The position numbers and the translations under genes were made by a program. The notes beneath the pieces are model-generated. The model worked only from the letters and a program-made list of their open reading frames with translations, was not told where the DNA came from and ran no database searches. From positions 307,221-323,518 of the forward strand of contig MU631309.1 of assembly GCA_026770615.1 (NCBI GenBank): 16,298 nt of DNA. The letters are read 5' to 3'. Positions 6,595-15,133 of this stretch are shown here, piece after piece (within the stretch, counting starts at the first letter, position 1; every line of letters begins with the position of its first letter). This DNA comes from Pavlovales sp. CCMP2436 (lineage: Eukaryota; Haptophyta; Pavlovophyceae; Pavlovales).

Positions 6595-8277
6595 TGCCAC
6601 TACCTAACTGCAGCGCGCATCTCTACTGTCTAACCGCTGTACCTATCTGTCTAGGCAGTCTAACCGCTTTGCTTGTTCTCTTCTATTGGTGGGCGGCAGT
6701 CTTGCCTGGCGGCAATGCGTGCACACCTCACGTTGGCTGCTGGCCGCGGCCGCCGACTCGGCGAGCTGGCTAAGCCGCCATTGCAAGCGCGAGCGCCTGC
6801 ACAGCAGCGATTGCGCCGTCGGCAAGCTCGTCCGCGTCGATGTCGACCAGAACCGTCCCGCCCGCAGCAGCGACCCGGGCCGCGCCGCCGAGCTGCAGCG
6901 CCGCCATCGGTGCGTCGTAGAACTCGGCGCCGGCCCGCAAGTAGATTATGGCGCAGTCGTCCGAACGCCAGCGGCAGAAGCGCTTGATCGTATCCAGCGA
7001 AAAATCAGCGGCGAGGAGCGTTGTAGCACAGCCGATCCGAAAGCTGTGGTTAGAAAACTCAGCGGCTTCGGCTGCCATGACCAGGTACCAGGCGCACCAC
7101 GTCCTCGAAGAGGCGGTCGAGAAGGCGTGCGACAGGGCGGCGCCGCCAGCGTCGCGAAATAGCGGCGTCTAAGCGGATGCGGCGCGGCCGTCGAGGGAGC
7201 GCGCAAGGGCGTCGCCGGCGTCGAGAGGCCCGCGGCCTCGCGGGATCGAGATCGGATACCCACCCCAGATCACCCCGTACGGGTCGGCCCTTCCCGCCGG
7301 CGGCGTAACGAGCACGCTACCGTCTGCGAGGACGGAGATCGAATCGGTGCGCAGATTCAGTGCGTCGTCCTTTCGCATGCCGGTAGCCCACTCACCAGCC
7401 ACGTGGACATCGCGTCCGAGAAGGGACGCACGGACCAGTCGACGGTGCCGCCACGTAGCGCCATGCCGTCGGCCGCGTCGAGCATGCGCGCCACGAGCTC
7501 GGCGGTCAGGGACCGCTTGCATCGGGGGCACAGGGCGGCGGCGCCGACAGCGTCGACAAACTCGCGCGTGAGCCCCTTGAGAACGCGCTGCACGATCTAG
7601 GCCTCGACGAGTCTGATGCTCTCGTAGCTGTGAACGCACCTCACGGCCAGCAGGACATGCAGGGCGCTCTCGGGCCGGGCGCGTAGGTCGGACGCGCGGC
7701 GTGGCCTCATGGAGCAGTAGACAGCGACTAGGAAGCGGGGTAGCAGGGAGGTCTTGACGGCGGCGGCCTCAGAGTCGAGGCAGCGGGCGTCGGGGCGCCG
7801 CGTGGAGACGCCATTGCCCCGGCAAAATTCCTCCCAGTGACAAATCGCCGACGCGTCGACGCGGCTCGTGGAGGCCGGCACGGCGGCGCGCGAGAGGGCT
7901 GAGACCTCTGCATCAAGCGCAACGTGCGAGAAGCGGCACAGCGTGGGAGACGCGGCCGTCACGGGGCGTGCTGGGTCCGCTGGGCGTGCGGGCGCCGAGC
8001 CAGGCGCGCGGAGCGAGGAGCGGCTTACGTCTGCTGCCTGTGGTTGAAAACCACGCGGCCCGGCTGGGGCCGCTGTGCTGCGTGCGGCCGCGCCGAAGCG
8101 TCCAACGGCCATGCCGAATGCGGCGCCCGGCGGCCTTGCGGCCGCCAACGGAACCGAAGCGGGGCCCCGGGGGCCGTCGCCGCGGCGGGCCGCGGACAGC
8201 GCTGGGCGCCGGGAGGCCGAGTGCAAGGGTTTGAACCCGCGCGGGCCCGCCCGCTCCGCCAGCCCGGGGTTGGCAGC

Positions 8278-8314
8278 CTCTCCTACCCGGATCCCGACGA
8301 TCCGGGTAGGAGAG
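8278..8314. repeat. Perfect 16-bp inverted repeat with 5-base loop
   Basis: CTCTCCTACCCGGATC (8278-8293) and GATCCGGGTAGGAGAG (8299-8314) are exact complements around CCGAC. It lies at the junction of the RNase H and recombinase frames. Confidence 0.95.
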
Positions 8315-8338
8315 GGGGGAGCGGGGGCGTGTAAGACG

Positions 8339-8438
8339 GCGGGCTGGGCGGCGGCGGGCTGGGCGGTGGGCTAGGCGGTGGGCTCGGAGGTGGGCTCGGC
8401 GGTGGGCTCGGCGGTGGGCTCGGCGGCGGGCTCGGCGG
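8339..8438 (-). repeat. 12-bp minisatellite in the retroelement coding region
   Basis: About eight units of GGCGGTGGGCTC with small changes. On the minus strand one frame encodes (EPTA)n, in line with the recombinase; another encodes (SPPP)n, in line with the RNase H frame. One recombinase-frame unit has TAG at 8373-8371 where neighbouring units have GAG or CAG. Confidence 0.85.
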
Positions 8439-8444
8439 CATGTT

Positions 8445-8930
8445 GTGCACCCGGACGAGCTCGCAGAGGAGAAGACTGACCGCTGGAGGTGCCAGGAGCC
8501 GGCGAGTGCGGACTCCCGCCTGCCGGCACAGGTCAAAGAAGAGCGCTTACTTGCGTCGGCTGAGCGCGTCGCTGAAGATGTTGACCTCCGTCTCTATCAG
8601 CAGCATCCGCAACTTCCCCGCGAGCTCGACCCGAGTGGGGCTGTGCAGCAGTGCCAGGTGCGCGAGCCGCGTAAGGTCAGTGCTTGCAGATGCGTTCTGC
8701 ACCACCGAGCTGTCGGTGTGCCAGGCCACGCCGAGTCCACGCGCAAGAAAGTGCAGCGTCAGCACTGCGAGGTAGAGCGCATCAAACTTGAGAACTGCCA
8801 TGGGTAGTTCTGCGCTCTCCAGCTCGAGAGAGACAATGTGCCCGAGGCAGAAGACGGCTAGGCTCAACTCCGAGGCGTCAGAAAAAACCTGAATCTGCGG
8901 CGTGCCGGTGAGCCTCGGCCGACCAGATTA
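8445..8930 (-). pseudogene. RNase H domain of the DIRS-like element
   Basis: RNase H removes the RNA strand after reverse transcription. The frame is continuous with the reverse transcriptase frame except for TAA at 8930-8928. It starts RLTGTPQIQVFSDASEL, where the first catalytic Asp is encoded at 8879-8877. It continues with FDALYLAVL at the helix that usually carries the Glu, which may be Asp here, then VAWHTDSSVVQ with the third acidic residue, and VNIFSDALSRR with the last Asp (8570-8568). SDALSR is the usual end motif of this domain in retroelements. TAA at 8549-8547 follows, but the same frame goes on sensibly as ALFFDLCRQAGVRTRRLLAP and into the (SPPP)n repeat. Confidence 0.75.
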
Positions 8931-11340
8931 GGCAGACGGCGCGAACGAGTTGCACGTCGAGTCGCGGAGGACGGTCGCCCAGCGCTCGACCGCGGCGAGC
9001 ATTGCCTTGCTCGTCGCGATCGGCGCGGCGAGGTTCTTCAGGCCCTGTGGGAAGCCATCGTACAAGCCATACGACAGAGAGTTGTCGAGATCGAGCGCTA
9101 GGCGGAAGTGCTCGAGCAGCCCGGAGACGCGCCTAAGTCGGTGAAAGGGACGGGCTCGCCGTGCAGGATGCGCTGGAGGGCCGCCGACGCCGTCAAGATC
9201 TTGGCGGCGGGGATGCAGACGAGGCCGAGCGCGAGCGCGAAGCCAATGCCAAGCGTGACCAGCCACTGGCCCAGCTGGCGCTTGCGCGCGTGGGCGCGTA
9301 GCAGCCCGAGCTCGCTGCAGACCTCGCCCCAGCAATAGAGCAGGCGTAGCAGGCGCGCAAAGCCGACGGCGAGACCCTTGGCGTCGTCCGTGTAGATGCC
9401 CAAGGAGATGAGGCACGTCTGGACGCACCCCGTGCGCACGGTAAGCGCGTCTCGCTGGCGCAGGATGTCGCGGAGCGGCGACGGACCTGCGACTCTCAGC
9501 TCCGCCAGGATGGGCGCCTCCAGCGTGTCCATGCGCTGGCCGACCAGGTGCGCCACGGCAGTGGCGAGTCTCTGAGCATACTGCTGCTCGCCATGCCGAA
9601 GCCCAAGACGTTCTCGGCGGCGAGGCCGAGCGCGCCGCTCGAGTCGAGATATGCAAAGCACATTTTCCACGACTCGGACGGGCGGATGGCAATATAGTTG
9701 AAAAAATCCGACCAGTCGTCGCAGAAGCTTACGAGCGGCTCCTCGGCGGCGAGAGCGCAGCGCTGCAGGATTGCGTCGTCGTTTCGGTAGCCGAGGATCG
9801 TCGGTTTCCGCTCGCGAGGCAGGCGGCGGGAGACGCCTCAGTGAGGTCCTTGGGGTCGGCGGCAGCGTTGATGGAGACGACGGGGGCGCCGTCAAGCGAG
9901 GCGAGGGGCCGGTGCAGGACGCTGCAGTCGGTGGTGCGCCTGCACCTGGTCGGATCGGAGGAGCGGGGCACCGAACCTTACGGGTTTACGCAGCAGGGGA
10001 AGAAAGGCAGGTGGGTGTGCACCGAGAGGCGGTCTAGGCTTGCCATGCGCTCGATCTCGGCCCGCACCGAGTCCATGCCGGAGGCGATCGAGAGGAGGTT
10101 AGGCAGCAGCAGCCTGGTGAGCGACCACCGCGTCAAAAACGATGCTCTCGAGCAAGCCGTAGACCAGCGCCTGGTCGGGGTACTCGGCGCCCACCAAGGC
10201 GGTGAAGCGGCTGCTGGAGAGAACGATGGCGCGCTCGGCTGTCGGAGGCCTCCGACAGCTCGGCTGTCGGAGGGCCACTCACCTACCAAATCGGCGCGCT
10301 CGAGCTCGAACCAGGCTAGGATCGCGTCAAAGGCCCAGCCGACAAGGATGGAGTGGATCGACACGGGCACCAGCGTAGGCCGCTGCCTCGGGGGCCGCAC
10401 TGACCAAGCCGTGGTGGATGGGTCGATGTCGACGCCATTGTGCGCGAATGGGCGAAAATCCGTCGACGATGGCGGCGCGGTGCAGACGCCGCGAGCGGAC
10501 GTCGCCGAGAGCGATGGCGGTCGACACCGGGACTGGGTCGGTCCACTCGCTGAACCAGCCCGTATGGCCATCGGGCGCGGCAGCGCTGAGCAGTGTCGTG
10601 TGGAGAGCGCGGTGGACGCGCTCCATCGCCGCACACTGCTGCCGCCAGAGCACAGCTCGCGCGTCCGCCGAGGGGCTAGGCGCGCGGGTGCCGTCAGGTT
10701 CGACCGTGGCACGGTGCGCACGCCCGTCGGCGACCAGATTCGAAGCCGCGAGCCCGGCGCGAAGGGCGAGGTTGATCGCCGCGCTCGGAGATGGACAGGC
10801 GCCGCAGTGCGCCCAACAGGTGCCAGGGCAGTCCCCGCTGGCGCGAAGGCGACGTGGACGTGCGTGTCGCCGAAGAGGCCGCCACGCCACGGGGTGCATA
10901 GTGCGGGGGCGAGCAGCAACGACAGCTCGTTGGCGGCTACGAGCGCCGACTTGCGCTGGAAGGGGCCGGCTATGCCGGGCAGCGCGGGCTCCAGGTACGA
11001 CCTGATCATGATCGTGCCCGGGGAGCTGGCCCTCATGAGCACGAGAACGATGGCCTCCGAGCCGAGCTGCGCCCCGCCAAGGTAGGTGAATGGCCCTGCG
11101 GGGAGTGGCGAGGAAGGCGCCTTCGATTGCTCGGGCGGTGGCCCGGCCGACGCCTGCAGCGCCCTATTCGGGGCTGCGTCGACTGGCGCTGCGGGCCCAG
11201 GAACGGCGGTCACGGCACGAGCAGCCATCGTGCCTCCCAGCAGGAGCGGCCTCGGCGCGCAGCGCGCGGCCTCTGTGTTGGCCGCCTGACGGCGCAGCGC
11301 CTCTGCGGCCGCCAGCTCCGAGTTGGTCTCACCCGCCGCG
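8928..11340 (-). pseudogene. Reverse transcriptase polyprotein of the DIRS-like element (frameshifted)
   Basis: The catalytic core is at 9980-9100. CVNP, TAA (9980-9978) and GSVPRSSDPTRCR form the N-terminal fingers motif (NPxGxVPK-like). Motif A is CDDWSDFFNYIAIRPSESW (9720-9685 for DDWSDFFNYIAI). Motif B is VLGFGMASSS (about 9605-9576), where a frame change leads into QYAQRLATAVAHLV. Motif C is YTDD (9394-9383), followed by the LGIGFALALGLVCIPAAK region. The end of the domain is in another frame, LDLDNSLSYGLYDGFPQGLK. Upstream, 11340-9980 encodes a long N-terminal region in several frames. It includes PFTYLGGAQLGSEAIVLVLM, RSYLEPALPGIAGPFQRKSA, ALWRQ-like and AWFELERADLVGEWPSDS segments. 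I do not recognise a domain in it. Motif order and the adjoining RNase H leave little doubt about the enzyme. Confidence 0.8.
10233..10273. repeat. Fold-back duplication: palindrome inside the reverse transcriptase polyprotein
   Basis: GCTCGGCTGTCGGAGG occurs at 10233-10248 and 10258-10273, and the bases between complete a perfect 20-bp palindrome CTGTCGGAGGCCTCCGACAG at 10239-10258. The repeat period is 25 bp, which is not a multiple of three. The coding frame is different on the two sides: GEWPSDS before it and AIVLSSSRFTALVGAEYPDQ after it. Confidence 0.9.
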
Positions 11341-13606
11341 CCGACCCTCCACTGCTCGAGGGGGGGCCGCGATGGCCGGCTGGGGTGGCTTACTTCCCGG
11401 CCGGCTGCCCAAAAAGCACGCGCTTGGTGCCGCGGCGGCGGCCGCCGCCGCCGCCGCCTCCACTGCCGCCGATGCGCATGCTCAAGCTCTTCTTGGCTTT
11501 GCGCTGACGCCGTGTGGGCTCGGCGCCAGCGCCAGCGTCGGCGTCGTAGCCTGCATCCTCGACTTCGGCGAGCTGCGCGTCGGTGTCGAGCGCGGCCCCT
11601 GCTGATTGACCGCTTGGCGTCGCTCAGCCGGCTGCGGCTGACCTTGAGTGCGGCTTTGCCCGCCTCGTTGGCAGCAGTCAGCTCGGCGATCTGCACAGAG
11701 CGGCTTTTTCGCCACCCTGTGCGGGAGTGGGCTTGGGCGGGGACGAGGCAGGCGTGCTGTACTGGCCCAGGACGATGCCAGACGAGCGCAGGTCGCGCAT
11801 GGTCAGGATGGCGGAGTCCGTTTTGTCCAGAGCTGCCGCCGCCGCCGCACCCATGAAACTGCACTGCATCTGAGTGTCAGCGGCCGCAGAGCTGAGGGAG
11901 GCGAGTGCCAGGCCGCGCGCTTCGTCGAAGGCGGTGCGGGTGAAGGTTGCAACCAGAGGCGCCATGCGCGGGAGGCCATTGACTGTGACGTTAATCATGC
12001 CGCGCACTGAGTTGCAAAACTCATCCCACTTCTCGTAGCCTAGGGCCGAGAACAAAGGCGAGAGGGTCTGCTGAACCTGCTACAGGTAGTACATGTGCAT
12101 GTGCGACGTGGCGAGGTCGGTATCCTTGGGCGTCGTCATGCCGGCGGAGAAGACGCCGAGCGGCGCGATGATAGCAGCGAGGCCGGAGAAGGAGCTCAGG
12201 GTGGTAGCGTTGAGGAGTGAGACGGCGTGCGCCTTGCCGATGTTGACGGAGCAGTCGGAAAGAGCGCCGTGTGCTTCTCCCGAGCGCGCGAGCCGGCTGA
12301 TAAGCTGCGGAAGCACCGGAGCGAACATCGCGGCCGCGTAGAAGAGCGCGTTGTCGGAGCCCTTCTTGGAGCCCGCGAGAAGGGGGCGCAGGGAGGCTTA
12401 GCCCGAGTGGAGGAGGATCTCGGCTTGCCGCCCTGACACTGCTGATCGTCTCCTGCCAGGCGACCGAGAGCATGACGGCGGAAGACAGCGCGGCTTCTCC
12501 GCTGGGGCGGCCGGCGGAGCGTTCGGCGTCCGCGCCGAGGGTGACTATCGCCGTCAAGCGCTCGGCAGGGGGGACGCCCGGGCCGAGTGCCGGTAGCATG
12601 TAGGCACAAGAGGCGTTGAGCGAGCGGGATAGGTGTCGGAGAGCGGCGGCGGCTCCGGCCTAGCGCCAGCGCGGCGCACGTCGCTTGAATAGACCGTGGC
12701 AAAGGCGGCAACGAGCTCGCAGGGCTCCATGTCCAGAGCGCCGTAGCCGTAGATCGCATTTAGCGATTCTAGGCGAAGCAGGACTCGGTGTGAGAAGGTC
12801 GCTAGGAGGGACGGGCCCTCGACGGGAAATAAGCGCTTGATAATGTCGAGCCCCGCCGCGAGCTCGAGCTGATTGCGCATGCACGGGTAGATGAGCGCCG
12901 TGGTGTCCATGCCCTGCACGAAGTGCGCCGTAGCGAGCGGAAAGTCGAGCTCGCCCTTGAAGAAGATGATAACGCGAGCTGAGCAGATAATGTCGGCGGC
13001 GGACCACGGGCGCAGGGGCGGGGGCGGAGGCAAGGTCGGGACCGGTACCGGGACCGGCGCCCCCGGCACCACCACAGGCAAGGGTGGGGCGGGGACCAAC
13101 ACCTCGGCCGGCGGCGCGTTGACAGCCATGCGGAGGGAGAAAAACACTACCGTCTTGCCCGTGGCGTTCAGGAACACGGCCATCGGCGTGTCCAGGGTGG
13201 AGAGAACCGGGCGCGCGAGAGCCGCGGTCAGTGCGGGGAAGGAATGAGCGCAGGTGGAGCGGCGCGCCTCGATGACGTCCCCGTGCACCAGCCGCAAGGG
13301 GCCGAAGTAGGCAAGCGCCTCCTCAGCCGTGGAAGGCGTCGTCTTGGAGCCCCAAGCGGCGAGGTTGTCGAAAAGGACCTGGCGAATCGCGCTGGTGAAG
13401 AAGAAGTAGAAATCGCCGATCTGCTGAACGCCAGGGCTGGACCGGGCGAGGAGCACGAGCGCGGAGTCCAGGTGGTAGAGGGAGACGGTAGACCCGGTGA
13501 TGGTCGGGCCGAGGAGAAGGTGGAGAGCGCTTGACGAAGGGGAGGAGTCGAGCGCCGAGAGGTCAGCCTCGCTCTCGATCTCGTTCGACGTGTACGAGAG
13601 CGACAT
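11341..13606 (-). pseudogene. Gag-like protein of the DIRS-like element (frameshifted)
   Basis: This is the first gene of the element and would be the structural or nucleic-acid-binding protein. I place the start at ATG 13606-13604 (MSLSYTSNEIESEADLSALD). About 320 codons follow in one frame, with a Pro-rich stretch (PVPVPVPTLPPPPPL, about 13060). Later frames give ERLTAIVTLGADAERSAGRP, then LLHSG, TAA (12400-12398), ASLRPLLAGSKKG, then FAPVLPQLISRLARSGE and HMHMYYL, TAG (12082-12080), QVQQTLSPLFSALGYEKWDE. A helix-forming stretch (VQIAELTAANEAGKAALKVS) appears briefly in another frame near 11690-11620. The end is acidic, then strongly basic and Gly-rich (RRQRKAKKSLSMRIGG), which suits RNA binding, with TAA at 11392-11390. 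No zinc knuckle is visible. Assignment as gag rests mainly on position and the basic tail. Confidence 0.55.
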
Positions 13607-14335
13607 CTTGATTTGAAAGAGGCGAGCGGACGCTGAGGGCGAAGCGGGAGTCGGCGAGCTACGAGTTGCTGCAGCGAGCAATTCGTGGCAAGCTCGAGCT
13701 TCTGCCGATATTCTTGGGTCCGTTAGTTACTTACATAGCCTAGAAGTCCGGCGCCCTGCGGTCCGGCTCGCCGCGCCCTGCGATAAGAAATTGAGCCTCA
13801 CTTGGATTCGCTGCTTTCTTAACGCCCGTCTATGACTGAAACCGGCTTAAATAGCCCCGCGGTCGGCTTTGGCGCGCAGGACTCGGGAGCCGTTGGCCCA
13901 CGCGGTCGGTCAGCGCAAGCTCGCTGTGGTGGCGGCGAGCGGCGTCCGCGAGCCCCTGGCGCCCTCGAGGAGGGTCTTTGGCGGCCTGCCCCCGCTGACG
14001 GCCGCGCCTCGCGCACCCGCGCTCGCCGACGGCCCACGCTCGGCCTGGCGCTCGCCCAAGCGCGCCTTTTGCGCCCAAACGGCGGCGCGGCGGCGGCCCG
14101 AGCTAGATCCAGTTCAGAAAATGGCCTTGAAACGCGTAGAAAATGGCCTTTTCAATTATCGGCGCCAATTCCTGGCCAGGAATTCAATTCCTGGCCAGAA
14201 ATTAGTGTCAAAAAAGCTGGTTGGAATGGGCCTTAAAGACTAGGAATCACTTTCACGGGGTACCGGCTGGACCAACTGAAGTCGGGTTTTTTTGTTTCCA
14301 GTGATTTAAATAGATTACATTGGACCAACGGTAAG
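13607..14335. other. 5' flank of the retroelement, no gene seen
   Basis: There is no convincing coding frame. On the minus strand CTATTTAAG (complement of 13846-13854) could serve as a TATA-like element about 240 bases before the gag start, a weak call. The right part holds short duplications (14116-14198). Confidence 0.35.
14116..14198. repeat. Paired short direct repeats and an 18-bp palindrome
   Basis: AGAAAATGGCCTT occurs at 14116-14128 and 14138-14150. CAATTCCTGGCCAG occurs at 14166-14179 and 14185-14198. AATTCCTGGCCAGGAATT at 14167-14184 is a perfect palindrome. Two independent tandem duplications side by side suggest a site prone to slippage or repeated insertion and excision. Confidence 0.85.
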
Positions 14336-14513
14336 CCGCATCATCAATCTGATTGAATGCTGGCTATATCCCCATGCCGTGGCTAGCGTCCACGACGATG
14401 TGCGGTGACCCTGGGTCCCCACCGTGCGGTTCATCGTCGGCTACAGCGTGCTGAATACCCCCTATTTAATAGTCTATTTAGACTATTAAATAAGGCCAGG
14501 GGTGGGACCGACG
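14336..14513 (+). repeat. Dispersed repeat, copy C
   Basis: Same order of blocks as copy B at 2955-3122 (CAATCTGATTGA, CTGGCTAT, GATGTGCGGTGACCCTGGGT, CGTCGGCTACAGCGTGC, then the T/A-rich palindromic core and CAGGGGT), about 80 percent identical by eye. The core differs: copy B has CCTATTGAATAGG plus a second TTAAATAGG, copy C one long palindrome at 14463-14492. Confidence 0.85.
14463..14492. repeat. Perfect 30-bp palindrome within copy C
   Basis: TATTTAATAGTCTA (14463-14476) and TAGACTATTAAATA (14479-14492) are exact inverted copies around TT. It occupies the place of the CCTATTGAATAGG core of copies A and B. Confidence 0.95.
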
Positions 14514-15133
14514 GCGGGCGGCGGCGCGCGAGCCGCGCGGAGCAGGTAAGGAGGTGGCAGCGCGTGCGCGGCCACGCGGGCGCGGGCGCGGAGAGCTTGT
14601 GTACTCTCCTGGTGCCCTGCACTCGTTCCATGGAGGAACCGAGTGCGCACCGACCGATGGCGGCGAGATTTGCGACCAAAGTTGGCCCACGCCACGCGCC
14701 GCTCGGCGCTGCGTGGCGTAGGCCCATCGCCAGCAGCAGAGCGGGCGGCCATCATCGTGCGCCCTATCTATGTGCCCTCTTGCGACGTTAGACGGTTTCT
14801 CATTGTATAAAGCTGATTTCGTCTGATACTTCTTCAACTTAATTCTCGTGCGGACTCCTCCCTGTCTGGAAAAGGCGGCGAAAGTGCTGGTACCTCCATT
14901 GAAAATCGAATTTGTTCAAGAAAGAATCTTGAGTCTGACAAGCTCGCCGAGTAACATCAACTTTTGACAATGACAGCCGAGTAAAACTATAAGTAAAACT
15001 ACTCGAGTAGGTACTCAAGGCCGCAGCCACTGGACCATGTGCAGCTGACAAAGAATAAGCCGCGGTCATGCCTACAGCAGCAACCGACAAAAGCTGCAAA
15101 AAAAACGGCTGAGCGCGACAGACCTCCGCAGGC
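14514..15133. other. Region without an assignable gene; 3' flank of the membrane-protein gene
   Basis: Open frames exist on both strands because of high GC, but none shows a recognisable motif, and the two strands look equally likely. From about 14830 to 15133 the sequence is less GC-rich and probably contains the 3' untranslated region of the minus-strand gene. Confidence 0.4.

Larger units (their letters stand above)
6770..8440 (-). pseudogene. Tyrosine recombinase of the DIRS-like element (broken)
   Basis: This enzyme would integrate the circular DNA copy of the element. Its N-terminal part is Pro/Thr/Glu-repeat sequence encoded by the 12-bp minisatellite, then VGIRVGEAANPG and an Ala/Arg-rich linker. 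The core-binding domain follows with ASAICHWEEFCRGNGVSTRR (about 7810) and ALHVLLAVRCVHSYESIRLV. After TAG (7599-7597) the same frame resumes with VQRVLKGLTREFVDAVGAAA. A shift near 7397 leads to the first catalytic Arg in GMRKDDALNL (CGA at 7375-7373). After TAG (7171-7169) the same frame gives NHSFRIGCATTLL with the HxxR box (7048-7037), RFCRWRS with Trp in place of the second His, and the nucleophile Tyr in AIIYLR (6943-6941). TAG at 6772-6770 closes the last frame. Catalytic residues are therefore kept while the frame is not. Confidence 0.82.
6770..13606 (-). mobile_element. Decayed DIRS-like (tyrosine recombinase) retrotransposon, coding core
   Basis: The minus strand carries, in order, a gag-like protein, reverse transcriptase, RNase H and a tyrosine recombinase. 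This gene set and order define the DIRS/Ngaro group, which integrates with a recombinase instead of a DDE integrase. No methyltransferase, protease or DDE integrase was seen. Termini were not found: I searched both flanks by eye (6100-6770 and 13607-14340) for inverted or split direct repeats and saw none. The frame is broken by roughly a dozen shifts (near 12640, 12440, 11690, 11610, 11340, 10880, 10445, 10250, 10130, 9805, 9585, 9130 and 7397) plus several TAA/TAG codons. The copy is inactive unless many of the breaks are sequencing errors. Confidence 0.85.

Noticed and set aside
8222..8252. tRNA-like B box (GGTTTGAACCC)
   Set aside because: No matching A box at the right distance and no cloverleaf can be drawn. 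It lies inside retroelement coding sequence.
8226..8315. 2A-like ribosome-skipping peptide (GEAANPG) at the start of the recombinase
   Set aside because: The motif ends NPG-Leu, not NPG-Pro, and the Glu is one residue too far from the Asn. The key Pro for skipping is missing.
9841..11085. A 414-codon plus-strand frame opposite the reverse transcriptase
   Set aside because: Arg/Ala-rich shadow of the minus-strand coding sequence, with no motif of its own.
9978..11864. A single open frame of 628 codons on the minus strand as one gene
   Set aside because: Only parts of it look like protein. Between them the sense moves to the other two frames, so its length is mainly due to high GC.
13832..14243. 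Two overlapping plus-strand frames before copy C
   Set aside because: Arg/Ala/Pro-rich without motifs, with comparable open frames on the other strand. No start or splice context supports them.
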